Part shown: positions 1-8,432 of the stretch, piece by piece
How positions within the stretch are numbered: the first letter of the stretch is position 1
How the letters are laid out: each line of letters opens with the position of its first letter
NCBI RefSeq assembly: GCF_005405585.1
Contig: NZ_BJEQ01000019.1
Span: forward strand, 27,725 to 91,724
Reading direction: 5' to 3'
From: Agarivorans sp. Toyoura001
GTDB taxonomy: Bacteria > Pseudomonadota > Gammaproteobacteria > Enterobacterales > Celerinatantimonadaceae
DNA length: 64,000 bases
Notes under the pieces: generated by a model
The model's input: only the letters and a program-made list of their open reading frames with translations
Told to the model about the DNA's origin: nothing
Databases searched by the model: none
Made by a program: the position numbers and the translations under genes

Positions 1-407
1 TGGAATATTACTAAACCAATGGTAATTAGTGTGGAGATAATCATTACCATAATGCCTAAGCGGCTGTGCTCAATAGCTTTAGGGTTTAATAATTCAGTAA
101 ATCCGCCAAACAACAGCATAATAGCTGAGCCAGTAATAAACGCAGCTTGTGCAACACCAGCTAAATGTTCGGCTTTGCCGTGGCCAAAGCGATGTTCTTT
201 ATCGGGAGGTTGCAGTGCATAACGCACCGCGAGGAGGTTCACTAACGACATGGCAATGTCCATTAGTGAGTCAATCAAAGAGGCAAGAATGCTCACTGCG
301 CCAGTATATAAAAATGCCGCGCCTTTAATGACAAGCAAGGCCACCGCTACACAGGTTGCGACCCATGTAGCCAAAGTGACCAAACGTTGATAGCGTTGTT
401 TTTCCAC
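1..407 (-). CDS. fieF: FieF-like cation diffusion facilitator (partial, N-terminal part)
   Basis: The minus strand holds an open frame of 135 codons that runs off the left edge. The translation has the CDF pattern: two membrane segments, an SILASLIDSLMDI stretch in TM2 with the DxxxD metal-site residues (D46, D50), and an HRFGHGKAEH loop. These match FieF/YiiP, a proton-coupled Fe2+/Zn2+ exporter of the inner membrane. The likely start is GTG at 407, preceded by a GAGAAAG purine run; no in-frame ATG lies upstream before the stop. It sits next to cpxP, as fieF does in E. coli, which supports the call. The C-terminal cytoplasmic domain lies outside the window, so the substrate cannot be judged. 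Confidence 0.88.
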   Translation of the reverse strand, partial: MEKQRYQRLVTLATWVATCVAVALLVIKGAAFLYTGAVSILASLIDSLMDIAMSLVNLLAVRYALQPPDKEHRFGHGKAEHLAGVAQAAFITGSAIMLLFGGFTELLNPKAIEHSRLGIMVMIISTLITIGLVIF

Positions 408-449
408 TTCACAAATTCTTTCTCAAGTTTTGTAAAGTATAACGGCTAG

Positions 450-917
450 TTAACTCTCTGACTGAGCTTTTTTGCTGGCTTTATCCATACGCTTTTGCTG
501 CTTTTCCATTTTTTTGCTGCTCATTTCGATGTATTTTTGCTGTTGTTCCGGCGTTAATACTTGGTAGATCTCTTGCTGAGCTTGCAGCATGTTTAACATA
601 CGCGTTTGGTGCTTAGCTTGTTGGATATCAATCAAGGCTTGCGCTGCACTTTCATCAAAAGTTGCAGACGTAATAATTGCCATACGCTGTTCATGCATTG
701 CTTGGTGCTGTTCTTTATCGCCACCTTGAGGCTTGTATTGCTGCATAATGTCTTTAACTTGAACTTTTTGTTCATCAGTTAAATCCAGTTTTTTCATCAT
801 TTTCATTGCAGGATGACCACCACGCTTCATGCCATCTTGCATGTTGCCTTTAGCAGCGAAGGCTACCGGTGCAATAACTAAAGCGCCAACGAGGGTAGTA
901 ACAAGTAGCTTTTTCAT
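450..917 (-). CDS. cpxP: CpxP/Spy-family periplasmic stress protein
   Basis: About 155 aa with a signal peptide (MKKLLVTTLVGALVIAPVAFA then AKGN), followed by an all-helical LTxxQ-type domain: 'LDLTDEQKVQVKDIM' and 'LTPEQQQKYIEM' are the two LTxxQ-like motifs of the CpxP/Spy family. Family role: periplasmic antagonist of CpxA and chaperone. The C-terminus is Lys/Ser-rich. I set the start at the second ATG (917) because AGGA lies 7 nt upstream; the ATG at 920 is equally in frame. An open extension to 1010 lacks a Shine-Dalgarno and would run through the CpxR box. It is divergent from cpxRA and probably CpxR-activated. Confidence 0.85.
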   Translation of the reverse strand: MKKLLVTTLVGALVIAPVAFAAKGNMQDGMKRGGHPAMKMMKKLDLTDEQKVQVKDIMQQYKPQGGDKEQHQAMHEQRMAIITSATFDESAAQALIDIQQAKHQTRMLNMLQAQQEIYQVLTPEQQQKYIEMSSKKMEKQQKRMDKASKKAQSES

Positions 918-987
918 CATATTTTCCTGAGGTCTGTTAAGTCCATTTAAGTCTACAAAAGTGAATGCAAAGTAACTGCAGTAAAGT

Positions 988-1002
988 GTAAAGCTATGTA
1001 AA
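988..1002. promoter_or_regulatory. CpxR box in the cpxP-cpxR divergent promoter
   Basis: GTAAA at 988-992 and GTAAA at 998-1002 are separated by exactly 5 nt, the consensus CpxR site GTAAA-N5-GTAAA. A further GTAAA lies at 981-985. The site is about 70 nt upstream of the cpxP start and about 75 nt upstream of the cpxR start, well placed to control both genes. Confidence 0.8.
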
Positions 1003-1077
1003 AGCCACAAATTAAACCCCGCAAAGCCGCCCTAGTTTTGTACAATTTGCTTATAAATGTTGAAAAGAGAAACGCCT

Positions 1078-1764
1078 GTGAAGCTATTATTAATTGATGA
1101 TGACAAAGAGCTGACCGAATTGTTAGGCGAACTCTTAGAACTAGAAGGATTTAGTTGTGAGGTATGCAACGACGGTTTAAGTGGCTTAGAAAAGCTAAAA
1201 CAGCAGCGCTATGATTTGGTGCTACTAGACGTAATGATGCCGGGTAAAAATGGCTTTGAAGTATTAAAAGAATTACGCAAAGACAACCAACAGCCAGTAC
1301 TAATGCTTACCGCGAAAGGCGATGAAATAGACCGTGTATTAGGCTTAGAGCTAGGCGCCGACGATTACTTAGCTAAACCTTTTAGTGAGCGTGAATTACT
1401 AGCGCGGATCCGGGCAATTTTACGCCGCACTCAAAGCGCGAGCCCAACAGAGGCAAATCAAGAACTCGTCTGCCATCAAGACTTGAAGTTATCGGTAGCC
1501 AAACAGCAAGTGCATTGTGACGGCCAAGAGCTAGAACTCACCAGTACTGAGTTACTGCTACTGCAGCATTTATTAGAACAGCCTGGCAAATTATTGGAAA
1601 AAGACGCCCTCAATCAAAAAGTATTAGGCAAGCGTCTACAAGCCTTTGACCGCAGCTTAGATATGCATATTAGTAACTTACGCAAAAAGATACCGGCACG
1701 TAAAGATCAACTTCCACGGATTAAAACAGTGCGTGGTAAAGGCTATATGTGGCTAGAGTGGTAG
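1078..1764 (+). CDS. cpxR: Response regulator CpxR
   Basis: A 228-aa OmpR/PhoB-class regulator. The receiver domain (about 1-118) has the acidic triad IDDD, phospho-acceptor D51 in LLDVMMPG, T78 and K100; all match E. coli CpxR numbering if translation starts at GTG 1078. The winged-helix domain (about 130-228) ends with IKTVRGKGYMW. GTG 1078 is chosen because AAAGAGAA lies about 8 nt upstream, while the ATG at 1057 has no ribosome site and would add seven residues. It is followed at once by cpxA (stop and next ATG 2 nt apart), indicating one operon. It should respond to envelope protein misfolding through the CpxA kinase. Confidence 0.93.
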   Translation: MKLLLIDDDKELTELLGELLELEGFSCEVCNDGLSGLEKLKQQRYDLVLLDVMMPGKNGFEVLKELRKDNQQPVLMLTAKGDEIDRVLGLELGADDYLAKPFSERELLARIRAILRRTQSASPTEANQELVCHQDLKLSVAKQQVHCDGQELELTSTELLLLQHLLEQPGKLLEKDALNQKVLGKRLQAFDRSLDMHISNLRKKIPARKDQLPRIKTVRGKGYMWLEW

Positions 1765-1766
1765 TA

Positions 1767-3101
1767 ATGAAGCGTCTAATTAACAACTTATTTGTAAAAA
1801 TCTTCATCTCATTTTGGATGATCTTGTTGGTCACGGCTTTTGTCTCAATCAACTTATCGAAAATGGTCAGCGAGGATAATTTTAGAGCGCCCTCTTGGGC
1901 GCTAAAAAGCTTGCAAGAATTTGCAAAGAGGATTGAGAACAACCCCCAGAAAATGCTCCATCCAAAGCTGGAACCACGCTTTAAAGGGCGATTTGGTAAA
2001 CCTTTCATTGTGAATGCAAATGGCGAAGTGATTAACCAAACAGATGTGAGTCGCGACATGCGCCGTTTAATCGCGAACCACGATAACCTTGAAGATCCAA
2101 GAATCACTCTCGATAAAAAGTACATTCTTATTGGCCCTCAGCAAATAACACTCGATAACCAAAGCTACCTACTCTATGTAGAGCGACGCGCTAAACCTGA
2201 GCAAATGCATGCCATTCGTAACTTTGGCGTATCGCCGGTTTTTTTAAGTTTGGTGGCTATTGGGCTTAGCTTAGCCCTGTGTTTTTTGCTTACTCGCCAC
2301 ATTGTAAGGCCACTCAAGAAACTGCAATCGGCAGCAAACAAAGTATCACTTGGTCACTTAGACACTCAACTGCCCGAGATCCATCGCGGCGACGAGGTTG
2401 GTCAACTGTCTGATAGCTTGCAACGCATGGTAGATACCCTAAACCAGGCTATTAGCAACCAGCAGCGCTTACTTAGTGACATTTCCCATGAGCTACGCTC
2501 GCCACTTACACGAATGAATATGGCGCTGGCCATTCATAAAAAACGCCAAGAGCCGAGCCCAGAAATAGAACGCATTGAACGAGAGTCACAACGTTTAGCA
2601 GAGATGATAAACGCACTGTTATCACTCTCGCGTATGCAAGTAAATGCCAAGCAACAACAGCTTGATTTACCCGACCTAATCGATGACATCGTTAACGATT
2701 GTGGGTTTGAGGCAGAGCAATTAAACAAAACTTTTACGGCAAGCTACCCACCAAATGTTAGCCTGGTATGTTACCCACAGCTTTTGGCCTCGGCCTTAGA
2801 GAACGTTTGCCGTAATGCTTTAAAATACGCTGAACAGCATGTCAGCCTGCAAATAACTCAGCAAGACAATGAGCTAGTGCTGGTTATTCGTGATGATGGG
2901 CCAGGCTTAAATGAGGGCGAATTAGAAAGCATTTTCCGGCCATTTTATCGCAGCGGAGAAGCGCGAGATCGCGATAGTGGCGGAGTGGGTTTAGGCTTGG
3001 CCATTGCCGAATCAGCGGTTCGCCAACACGGTGGAAGCATTCGCGCGAGCAATCATTCGGCTAAAGGGCTAGAAGTTAGCCTGCGCTTGCCACTACAATA
3101 G
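1767..3101 (+). CDS. cpxA: Sensor histidine kinase CpxA
   Basis: 444 aa. TM1 about 9-30, periplasmic sensor domain about 31-150, TM2 about 155-175, HAMP about 176-230, H-box [15 protein letters not shown] with H241, then HATPase with N-box [15 protein letters not shown]1 DDGPGL, F-box IFRPFYRS and G2 GGVGLGLA. The phrases [16 protein letters not shown] and [13 protein letters not shown] are typical of CpxA. The start at 1767 directly after the cpxR stop is preferred over ATG 1749, which overlaps cpxR. It phosphorylates CpxR and is restrained by CpxP in the periplasm. Confidence 0.92.
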   Translation: MKRLINNLFVKIFISFWMILLVTAFVSINLSKMVSEDNFRAPSWALKSLQEFAKRIENNPQKMLHPKLEPRFKGRFGKPFIVNANGEVINQTDVSRDMRRLIANHDNLEDPRITLDKKYILIGPQQITLDNQSYLLYVERRAKPEQMHAIRNFGVSPVFLSLVAIGLSLALCFLLTRHIVRPLKKLQSAANKVSLGHLDTQLPEIHRGDEVGQLSDSLQRMVDTLNQAISNQQRLLSDISHELRSPLTRMNMALAIHKKRQEPSPEIERIERESQRLAEMINALLSLSRMQVNAKQQQLDLPDLIDDIVNDCGFEAEQLNKTFTASYPPNVSLVCYPQLLASALENVCRNALKYAEQHVSLQITQQDNELVLVIRDDGPGLNEGELESIFRPFYRSGEARDRDSGGVGLGLAIAESAVRQHGGSIRASNHSAKGLEVSLRLPLQ

Positions 3102-3127
3102 CGCTTTCGCAGCGACTTGGACTTATC

Positions 3128-3592
3128 ATGATTAACATTGTGCTTTATCAACCAGAAATACCACAAAATACCGGCGCAATAATCCGTTTAGCGGCGAATA
3201 GCGGTTGTAACTTACACCTCATCGAACCATTGGGTTTTGCTTGGGATGATAAAAAAGTTAAGCGTGCAGGCTTGGACTACCATGAATTTGCTGAGGTAAA
3301 GCGCCATGCCGACTACCAAGCATTTTTAGACACCGAACAGCCCGCCCGATTGTTGGCTTGCACCACCAAAGGCAGCGGTTTTCATAGCGATTTTAGCTTT
3401 GAAGCTGGTGACTACTTAATGTTTGGCCCAGAAACTCGTGGTTTGCCCGATGATGTGTTGTCTGAAATCGACAGTAAGTTTCGTTTACGCATTCCTATGT
3501 TAGCTGATAGTCGCAGCATGAACTTATCAAACGCAGTATCGGTATTTGCTTACGAAGCTTGGCGCCAACTCGGTTATATTGACGCAGTATAA
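3128..3592 (+). CDS. trmL: tRNA 2'-O-methyltransferase TrmL (YibK)
   Basis: A 154-aa single-domain SPOUT (trefoil-knot) methyltransferase. Diagnostic stretches: [21 protein letters not shown] at the N-terminus, [11 protein letters not shown] in motif 2 and [19 protein letters not shown] in the C-terminal knot that binds S-adenosylmethionine. Family function: 2'-O-methylation of position 34 of the leucine tRNAs with CmAA and cmnm5UmAA anticodons. Length matches E. coli TrmL (157 aa). It lies 26 nt after cpxA and may be read through from the cpx operon; no terminator is visible between them. It is convergent with dinF with only about 10 nt between. Confidence 0.93.
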   Translation: MINIVLYQPEIPQNTGAIIRLAANSGCNLHLIEPLGFAWDDKKVKRAGLDYHEFAEVKRHADYQAFLDTEQPARLLACTTKGSGFHSDFSFEAGDYLMFGPETRGLPDDVLSEIDSKFRLRIPMLADSRSMNLSNAVSVFAYEAWRQLGYIDAV

Positions 3593-3602
3593 TGCAAAGC
3601 CC

Positions 3603-4937
3603 TTAAGCCGCCTTAAACCAACGCTGTTGATTTAAGGCGCGCTTATATACCCATGCCAAACTCAATCCTCTTAGGGCCATAAAGCCACACAAAGCTAGCC
3701 ACAAAGCATGGTTACCCCAACCCTGAAACAACCACCACAAAGGGAAAAATCCACCAAAGCTGGCCAGTAGCATAGAGTTACGCATAATTCGCCCTTCCGA
3801 GGTCGCAATAAACACCCCATCTAAAATAAAACACCACACCGCCACTAGCGGTAGTACGACCATCCAATGTAAATACAAGGCTGCGGTTACTCGAATATCT
3901 GGTATATCGGTAAGTAGAGCAACTAAGTGCTCTCCAAATACCCCAAACATTACGCTAAACATTACCCCAGCCATCAACGCTAGCCACAAACATTGCTTTA
4001 TAACATCCACAAACAAACCACGATCTTGTTTTCCCTTGGCTTTACCCGCCAACGCCTCTACCGCGTATGCGAGGCCATCGAGGGCAAAAGAAACAAACAT
4101 CAAAAAGTTTAGCAATACCGCGTTAGCTGCAACAATGTTGTCGCCCAGCCGCGAGCCTTGAAAAGTGATAAAAGCAAAACACAGCTGCAAAGATAATGAG
4201 CGTAAAAAGATATCTCTGTTCAGGGAAAACAATCCGCTTAAGTGCTTGCGGCTAAACCCCTGCCAACACTCAGAAAAACTAGGAAGTTGTTTAAAACGAC
4301 TTAGAAACTGTTGTCGGCACAAATACAAACCTAACAATAATCCCAAGTAATCAGCGATCACTGTGGCTAAGGCCGCACCTTGTACCTTCCAATCAAAACC
4401 AACTACAAACAAAACATCTAAGCCGATGTTGCAGCTGTTGGTTAAAATAAGTAACAACATAGGTGCTCGAGCATTTTGCATGCCCAGTAACCAGCCTAAC
4501 AATACGAAATTTAACAAAGCTGCAGGAGCGCCCCAAATTCGCGTAGAAAAGTACTCAGCGGCATAAAATTGAACAAGCTCGCTGCCACCGGCCAAGCTCA
4601 GCCCTAAACGTAAAATTGGCGCCTGCAAGGCAAGTAAAGTGAAACCTAACACCAAGGCGAGTAAGGCTGAGTTAAACCCAATACGTTGAAGCTCAGCTCG
4701 ATCGTTCGCACCCGATGCTTGCGCACTTAAGCCTGTGGTAGACATACGCAAAAAGCCACATAGCCAGAATACCAAGGTAGTCATCATTGAGCCTAGAGCC
4801 ACTCCAGCGAGATAGTAGGAATGATCTAAATGGCCAATGACAGCGGTATCTACCAAACCTAATAAAGGAATAGTGATATTCGACAGAATCATCGGGATGG
4901 CAATGGCGGCAATAGCAGAGAAACGCGAATGAGACAT
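3603..4937 (-). CDS. dinF: MATE-family efflux protein DinF
   Basis: 444 aa with about 12 hydrophobic segments. The N-terminal IPMILSNITIPLLGLVDTAV and the GHLDHSYYLAGVALG stretch match DinF of the MATE multidrug/cation antiporters. E. coli dinF directly follows lexA and is SOS-induced; here the nine oxidase-cluster genes lie between them on the same strand and no CTGT-N8-ACAG box is seen upstream, so SOS control would need read-through. The ATG at 4937 has no Shine-Dalgarno-like sequence (the upstream 25 nt are pyrimidine-rich), and a perfect 10-bp dyad lies in the leader. The substrate is not inferable. Confidence 0.88.
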   Translation of the reverse strand: MSHSRFSAIAAIAIPMILSNITIPLLGLVDTAVIGHLDHSYYLAGVALGSMMTTLVFWLCGFLRMSTTGLSAQASGANDRAELQRIGFNSALLALVLGFTLLALQAPILRLGLSLAGGSELVQFYAAEYFSTRIWGAPAALLNFVLLGWLLGMQNARAPMLLLILTNSCNIGLDVLFVVGFDWKVQGAALATVIADYLGLLLGLYLCRQQFLSRFKQLPSFSECWQGFSRKHLSGLFSLNRDIFLRSLSLQLCFAFITFQGSRLGDNIVAANAVLLNFLMFVSFALDGLAYAVEALAGKAKGKQDRGLFVDVIKQCLWLALMAGVMFSVMFGVFGEHLVALLTDIPDIRVTAALYLHWMVVLPLVAVWCFILDGVFIATSEGRIMRNSMLLASFGGFFPLWWLFQGWGNHALWLALCGFMALRGLSLAWVYKRALNQQRWFKAA

Positions 4938-4961
4938 GTGGGAGAGAGTTAGAGGTTGATA

Positions 4962-4992
4962 CCGAGAGTGTAAGAGTTCGATACACTCTCGG
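4962..4992 (-). promoter_or_regulatory. Perfect 10-bp inverted repeat in the dinF leader
   Basis: CCGAGAGTGT (4962-4971) and ACACTCTCGG (4983-4992) are perfect complements separated by 11 nt. The dyad lies 25 nt upstream of the dinF ATG and is not followed by a T run in either direction, so it does not look like a terminator. It could be a repressor operator or an mRNA stem in the 5' UTR. Confidence 0.6.
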
Positions 4993-5027
4993 CAATAGCA
5001 ACGACTAGCTTACAACAACGTAATCAG

Positions 5028-5033
5028 ATTATA
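5028..5033 (-). promoter_or_regulatory. Candidate dinF promoter -10 element
   Basis: The minus strand reads TATAAT here, in the 145-nt gap between the ctaB stop and dinF. The matching -35 is poor (T-rich, best TTTTCA at 15-nt spacing). If used, the transcript would begin near 5021 and carry the 4962-4992 dyad in its leader. Confidence 0.35.
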
Positions 5034-5082
5034 GCCAGCCACTCGCCGTGAAAAAAAACAAACTGAAATAGCAGCAACTCCG

Positions 5083-5997
5083 CTACAGCAAAGCAAACAG
5101 CCAATGATCAGCGAGTAAGGCGACAAACAACAGCATCAAATACATTATCGAATAAGCAAACAACTTCATGGCGTCTTTTTGGTTATCACCATTGTATAAA
5201 CGCCATGCCAATTGAATAAAGCGCAGGTTAAGTACACAACTAGCGGCCAAGTAAACCAGCCCGCTCATGCCAACTAAAAACGGTAACCAACAGACCGCAA
5301 ACAATAACAACGAGTACAGCACCACCAGCTTTTTGGTGAAGCTAATGCCATGTGTCACTGGCAGCATAGGAATATTCACTTTTGCGTAATCATCTCTTCG
5401 AGCAATCGCCAGCGCCCAAAAGTGCGGTGGTGTCCAAGTGAATATCAACATAACAAGCAGCAAAGGCTCAGCCGATACCGCATTGTTTACGGCTGTCCAT
5501 CCTAGCAATGGCGGCATTGCACCAGCTAAGCCACCAATGACAATGTTCTGTGGCGTAGCGCGCTTTAGCCATAGCGTGTAAACCACTGCGTACCCCACTA
5601 GGCTCGCAGCAGTAAGCCAAGCAGTCAGTGGGTTCACCCACCAGTACAACATGGCAAATCCAGCCAGCGACAATAGCGACGCCCACAATAATGCCTGCCA
5701 ACTGGCAATCGCCCCAGTGGGTAACGGGCGATTATGGGTACGCGCCATAGCTGCATCCGCTTCGCTATCAATATAGTGATTAAATGCTGCTGCCCCACCC
5801 GCCATTAATCCAATACCCAAATTACCTATGAGCAAGGCTTGCCAAGGAGGAAGGCCAGACGTTGCCAAACAAGCACCCACCACCGCGGTAAGCACAATTA
5901 GAGCAACTACCTTAGGTTTGGTTAATTTGTATAGCGCTCGCCAATTTATTCCCTTGTTCAATGAACTAGGCGGGTTAAGCGTGTTCAACTTCGCCAT
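5083..5997 (-). CDS. ctaB: Protoheme IX farnesyltransferase (heme O synthase)
   Basis: 304 aa, UbiA-superfamily prenyltransferase of the CyoE/CtaB type. LTKPKVVALIVLTAVVG opens TM1, the first Asp-rich motif is NHYIDSEADAAMARTHNRPL, and the second is RRDDYAKVNIPMLP. It attaches a farnesyl chain to heme B to give heme O, the precursor used by CtaA. The start at ATG 5997 has a strong AAGGAG 7 nt upstream; the open frame extends 21 nt further but without a ribosome site. It overlaps the ctaA 3' end by 23 nt and is the last gene of the oxidase operon before dinF. Confidence 0.94.
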   Translation of the reverse strand: MAKLNTLNPPSSLNKGINWRALYKLTKPKVVALIVLTAVVGACLATSGLPPWQALLIGNLGIGLMAGGAAAFNHYIDSEADAAMARTHNRPLPTGAIASWQALLWASLLSLAGFAMLYWWVNPLTAWLTAASLVGYAVVYTLWLKRATPQNIVIGGLAGAMPPLLGWTAVNNAVSAEPLLLVMLIFTWTPPHFWALAIARRDDYAKVNIPMLPVTHGISFTKKLVVLYSLLLFAVCWLPFLVGMSGLVYLAASCVLNLRFIQLAWRLYNGDNQKDAMKLFAYSIMYLMLLFVALLADHWLFALL

Positions 5998-6991
5998 AAT
6001 GCGTCTCCTTTTGCACAAGTGGTTTTAACTTGGTGGCACTTTGGTAGTGGGCCAAAATCAAGCTAATTAAACATAGCAGCAGCATGGCCGCTATTAAGTT
6101 GTGGGCCACCGCAACAGCCAAAGGCACCTGCCAAAGTACATTCGCCACGCCTAGCCCTATTTGGGTAAACAATACAAAAATAAGCCGAGAAGCTCGCCCG
6201 CGCTCAATATCGCTATGGCGTCGCTGTATATAACTCAAGGCTAAAATGAACAAGTATAGGGCTGTCACTCCGGCCCAAATACGATGAGTTACATGCACCG
6301 TTTTACGCTGCTCGTGACTCAATACACCAAACTCGTAATTGCTGCCTGTTCGCTCTGGTAAGGGATGAAAAGCATCTATTTGATAATCATCGCTCCACGC
6401 TTCATGGCATAAGGGCAAACCTTGGCAGGAAATGGCCGAATAATTAGCAGAGGTCCAACCGCCTAAGGCAATTTGAGTGCTTAGTACTAACAAGCCAACC
6501 CACAACCAGCGACCACTGCGTTGCGGTTTGGTAATAGGTCGTTGACGCAACATAAACCAAGTAAACAGCAATGCCAGCATTGAAAAACCGCCCAACAAAT
6601 GCCCCATCACCACAATAGGCATTAACCCTAGAGTCACCGTGAGCATACCAAGGGCGGCTTGAAATATGATCAGCACCACTGAAGCAATAGCAATAAATCG
6701 ATGTTGTTTACGCCAAACCGCTATCGCCGCTAGCGCCACCACCAGCAAACCTAAACCGCCGGCAAAGTAACGGTGAATCATTTCATTCCAAGCTTTATGC
6801 GCTTCAAGCGGGCGTTCAGGAAAAGCAGTCGCGGCATGCTGGATATGTTCTTCAGTTTGAGGCACTGCGAGCTGGCCATAACAACCCGGCCAATCTGGGC
6901 ACCCTAAACCAGCATCAGTTAATCGCGTGAACGCGCCTAAACCGATCACGACAACGGCAAGTAACATGGCAGCAATTAATCCTTTTTGCAT
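5975..6991 (-). CDS. ctaA: Heme A synthase (COX15/CtaA)
   Basis: 338 aa, eight membrane segments. GAFTRLTDAGLGCPDWPGCYG at the N-terminus is the signature of COX15/CtaA; conserved heme-ligand histidines are in the EMIHRYFAG and VTHRIWAG segments. It oxidises the C8 methyl group of heme O to a formyl group, giving heme A for subunit I. AAGGGAA lies about 5-6 nt before the ATG. It follows the Sco-like gene after 16 nt and overlaps ctaB, consistent with coupled translation of the heme A pathway. Confidence 0.95.
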   Translation of the reverse strand: MQKGLIAAMLLAVVVIGLGAFTRLTDAGLGCPDWPGCYGQLAVPQTEEHIQHAATAFPERPLEAHKAWNEMIHRYFAGGLGLLVVALAAIAVWRKQHRFIAIASVVLIIFQAALGMLTVTLGLMPIVVMGHLLGGFSMLALLFTWFMLRQRPITKPQRSGRWLWVGLLVLSTQIALGGWTSANYSAISCQGLPLCHEAWSDDYQIDAFHPLPERTGSNYEFGVLSHEQRKTVHVTHRIWAGVTALYLFILALSYIQRRHSDIERGRASRLIFVLFTQIGLGVANVLWQVPLAVAVAHNLIAAMLLLCLISLILAHYQSATKLKPLVQKETHYGEVEHA

Positions 6992-7007
6992 ATGCTTCCC
7001 TTAGCCT

Positions 7008-7511
7008 TTATTGGAACCGCGAGTTTTTAATTAAACGTTTTACGTCTGTGATTAAGCCTTTCACTTGCTCATCTCCTTGAGCCGGCTGATAACTTAAAAT
7101 GACCCAGCCCGTGGGATCAACCACCAACCATTGTTGGTCGTATCCCGCTAAACCTTGATTACTTTGGGTTATTGCCAAACGAGCATAACCTGCATCAATG
7201 TTGGCTTCTTTAGCCTCGCTGATTAACGCTAAACGCTGAGTTTTTTGCTTGGCAATGCCCAGTGCTAACCATGCGGTATTCAACCGCGCTAAGTTGTCGC
7301 TACACACATCCAAACAATCATCTTTTATGACTTGAGCAATCGACCACTTACCGACTTGATAATTTTCTAATTGCATTGGCGGCTCTAGCCATTGGCCATG
7401 GCTTAAAGCCCCCCGTTCAAACCAGCCCATTTTAAGTACGACCCAGGCCAGAATTAATGGCACTAAAAATACTGAAGCAAGTAACAGCATGGTTTTTTGG
7501 TGACTTCTCAT
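7008..7511 (-). CDS. Membrane-anchored Sco/thioredoxin-fold-like oxidase-assembly protein
   Basis: 167 aa, annotated in most genomes only as hypothetical. One N-terminal membrane anchor (about 8-28), then a periplasmic domain. Although divergent, the layout resembles Sco/thioredoxin folds: GKW before a strand, then DDCLDVCSDNL with a CxxxC pair (C66, C70), the spacing of the Sco copper site, and WLVVDPTGWVILSY near the C-terminus where Sco proteins carry the VDPxG strand. I cannot see the conserved Sco histidine, so copper binding is uncertain. The start overlaps the SURF1 stop by 4 nt (ATGA), so translation is probably coupled. Inferred role: copper or thiol chemistry in CuA/CuB assembly. 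Confidence 0.7.
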   Translation of the reverse strand: MRSHQKTMLLLASVFLVPLILAWVVLKMGWFERGALSHGQWLEPPMQLENYQVGKWSIAQVIKDDCLDVCSDNLARLNTAWLALGIAKQKTQRLALISEAKEANIDAGYARLAITQSNQGLAGYDQQWLVVDPTGWVILSYQPAQGDEQVKGLITDVKRLIKNSRFQ

Positions 7512-8236
7512 AAACCTTCCTTGTTTCTATTTTGCCAACAAAAATAGCCCGTCAGCCCGCTAGCCACTAACGCCATTAACAACCACTGCAAAGCGTAGCC
7601 CTTATGTTTTTCAGGAGATATAGACACCAGCTGCTCTGGTGAATGTTCTAATTGGCTATCCAATACAAAAGGTAATAAATCAATGCCCCAGTACTCAGCT
7701 AAGGCATCGATATTGACTTGCTGAACCCGTAAACCTTGCGGAAACGCTTCTAACCAATGTTGCTTATCCAACACCACCGGTAAACTCACCTCGCGTAAAC
7801 GATATCGATTTGGCAAAGCATCAGTATTTAACGCTTGTGGCAGTTCAGCGCGTTGATAAGAAGCAGGTTGCCAAGCCAAGCGCACTAATACATTGCCTTG
7901 CGGAGTGGTCGCCAAGGTATAGGCGTCGTAACCCACTTTTCCCTGCTCTACTTGGTTGTCTAGCCAAAGATTGGCGCCCACTGCGTTAATTGTTGAAACT
8001 TTTACTATCTGAAACGGCACTGCTCCATTCATTTGAACCTTATCGAGACTTGTTTCTACTAGCGACTGCTGTTGATACTGATCCAATAATTGCTGTTTTT
8101 GTTCACTACGTTGCCATTGCCACAATGAAAGCTTGACCATCAGCGCTATCAACGCAACCATAAGCAATACAAACAGTATCAAGCGGTAGGAAACTGTTTT
8201 TTTATCAGTCTGTTGAGAGAGCTTGCTTATGTTCAT
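7508..8236 (-). CDS. SURF1-family cytochrome oxidase assembly protein
   Basis: 242 aa with the SURF1 topology: TM near residues 18-38, a large periplasmic domain, and a second TM near the C-terminus (LLMALVASGLTGYFCW). LSLWQWQRSEQKQQLL just after TM1 and the VLDKQHWLEAFPQGLRVQQ region fit the family, which helps insert heme A into subunit I. The ATG at 8236 has only a weak GGTAAT upstream and overlaps, head to head, the start of the opposite-strand DUF2909 gene; no later in-frame start precedes TM1. It is followed by the Sco-like gene with an ATGA overlap. Confidence 0.85.
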   Translation of the reverse strand: MNISKLSQQTDKKTVSYRLILFVLLMVALIALMVKLSLWQWQRSEQKQQLLDQYQQQSLVETSLDKVQMNGAVPFQIVKVSTINAVGANLWLDNQVEQGKVGYDAYTLATTPQGNVLVRLAWQPASYQRAELPQALNTDALPNRYRLREVSLPVVLDKQHWLEAFPQGLRVQQVNIDALAEYWGIDLLPFVLDSQLEHSPEQLVSISPEKHKGYALQWLLMALVASGLTGYFCWQNRNKEGL

Positions 8237-8432
8237 TAAAATACTGATTACCGCACTCGTTCTGTTTGTTGTGGTAAATATGGTGTTAGCACTTCGCGTT
8301 ATGCTTAAAGGCGGCGAGAAACCAATGACTCATTATCTAGCTAGGCGCTTAATGATAAGCGCATTAGTTCTCATCGTTGTGTTACTCGCCATGTCGTTGG
8401 GATACATTCAACCCAACCCTCGCCCTTATTAG
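8229..8432 (+). CDS. DUF2909 twin-transmembrane protein
   Basis: 67 aa, almost entirely two hydrophobic helices (about 3-22 and 38-60) joined by a short basic loop with KGGEKPMTHYLARR. It resembles the DUF2909 'twin transmembrane' proteins found in oxidase gene clusters; its biochemical role is unknown. ATG 8229 is preceded by GAGAGAG; a TTG at 8223 would only add ML. It is the only plus-strand gene inside the minus-strand cox operon: its 5' end overlaps the SURF1 start by 8 nt and its stop abuts the ctaE stop with no gap. Any full-length cox transcript is therefore antisense to it. Confidence 0.78.
   Translation: MFIKILITALVLFVVVNMVLALRVMLKGGEKPMTHYLARRLMISALVLIVVLLAMSLGYIQPNPRPY

Noticed and set aside
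4938..5082. LexA box expected upstream of dinF
   Set aside because: No CTGT-N8-ACAG sequence in the interval; only the CCGAGAGTGT dyad was found.
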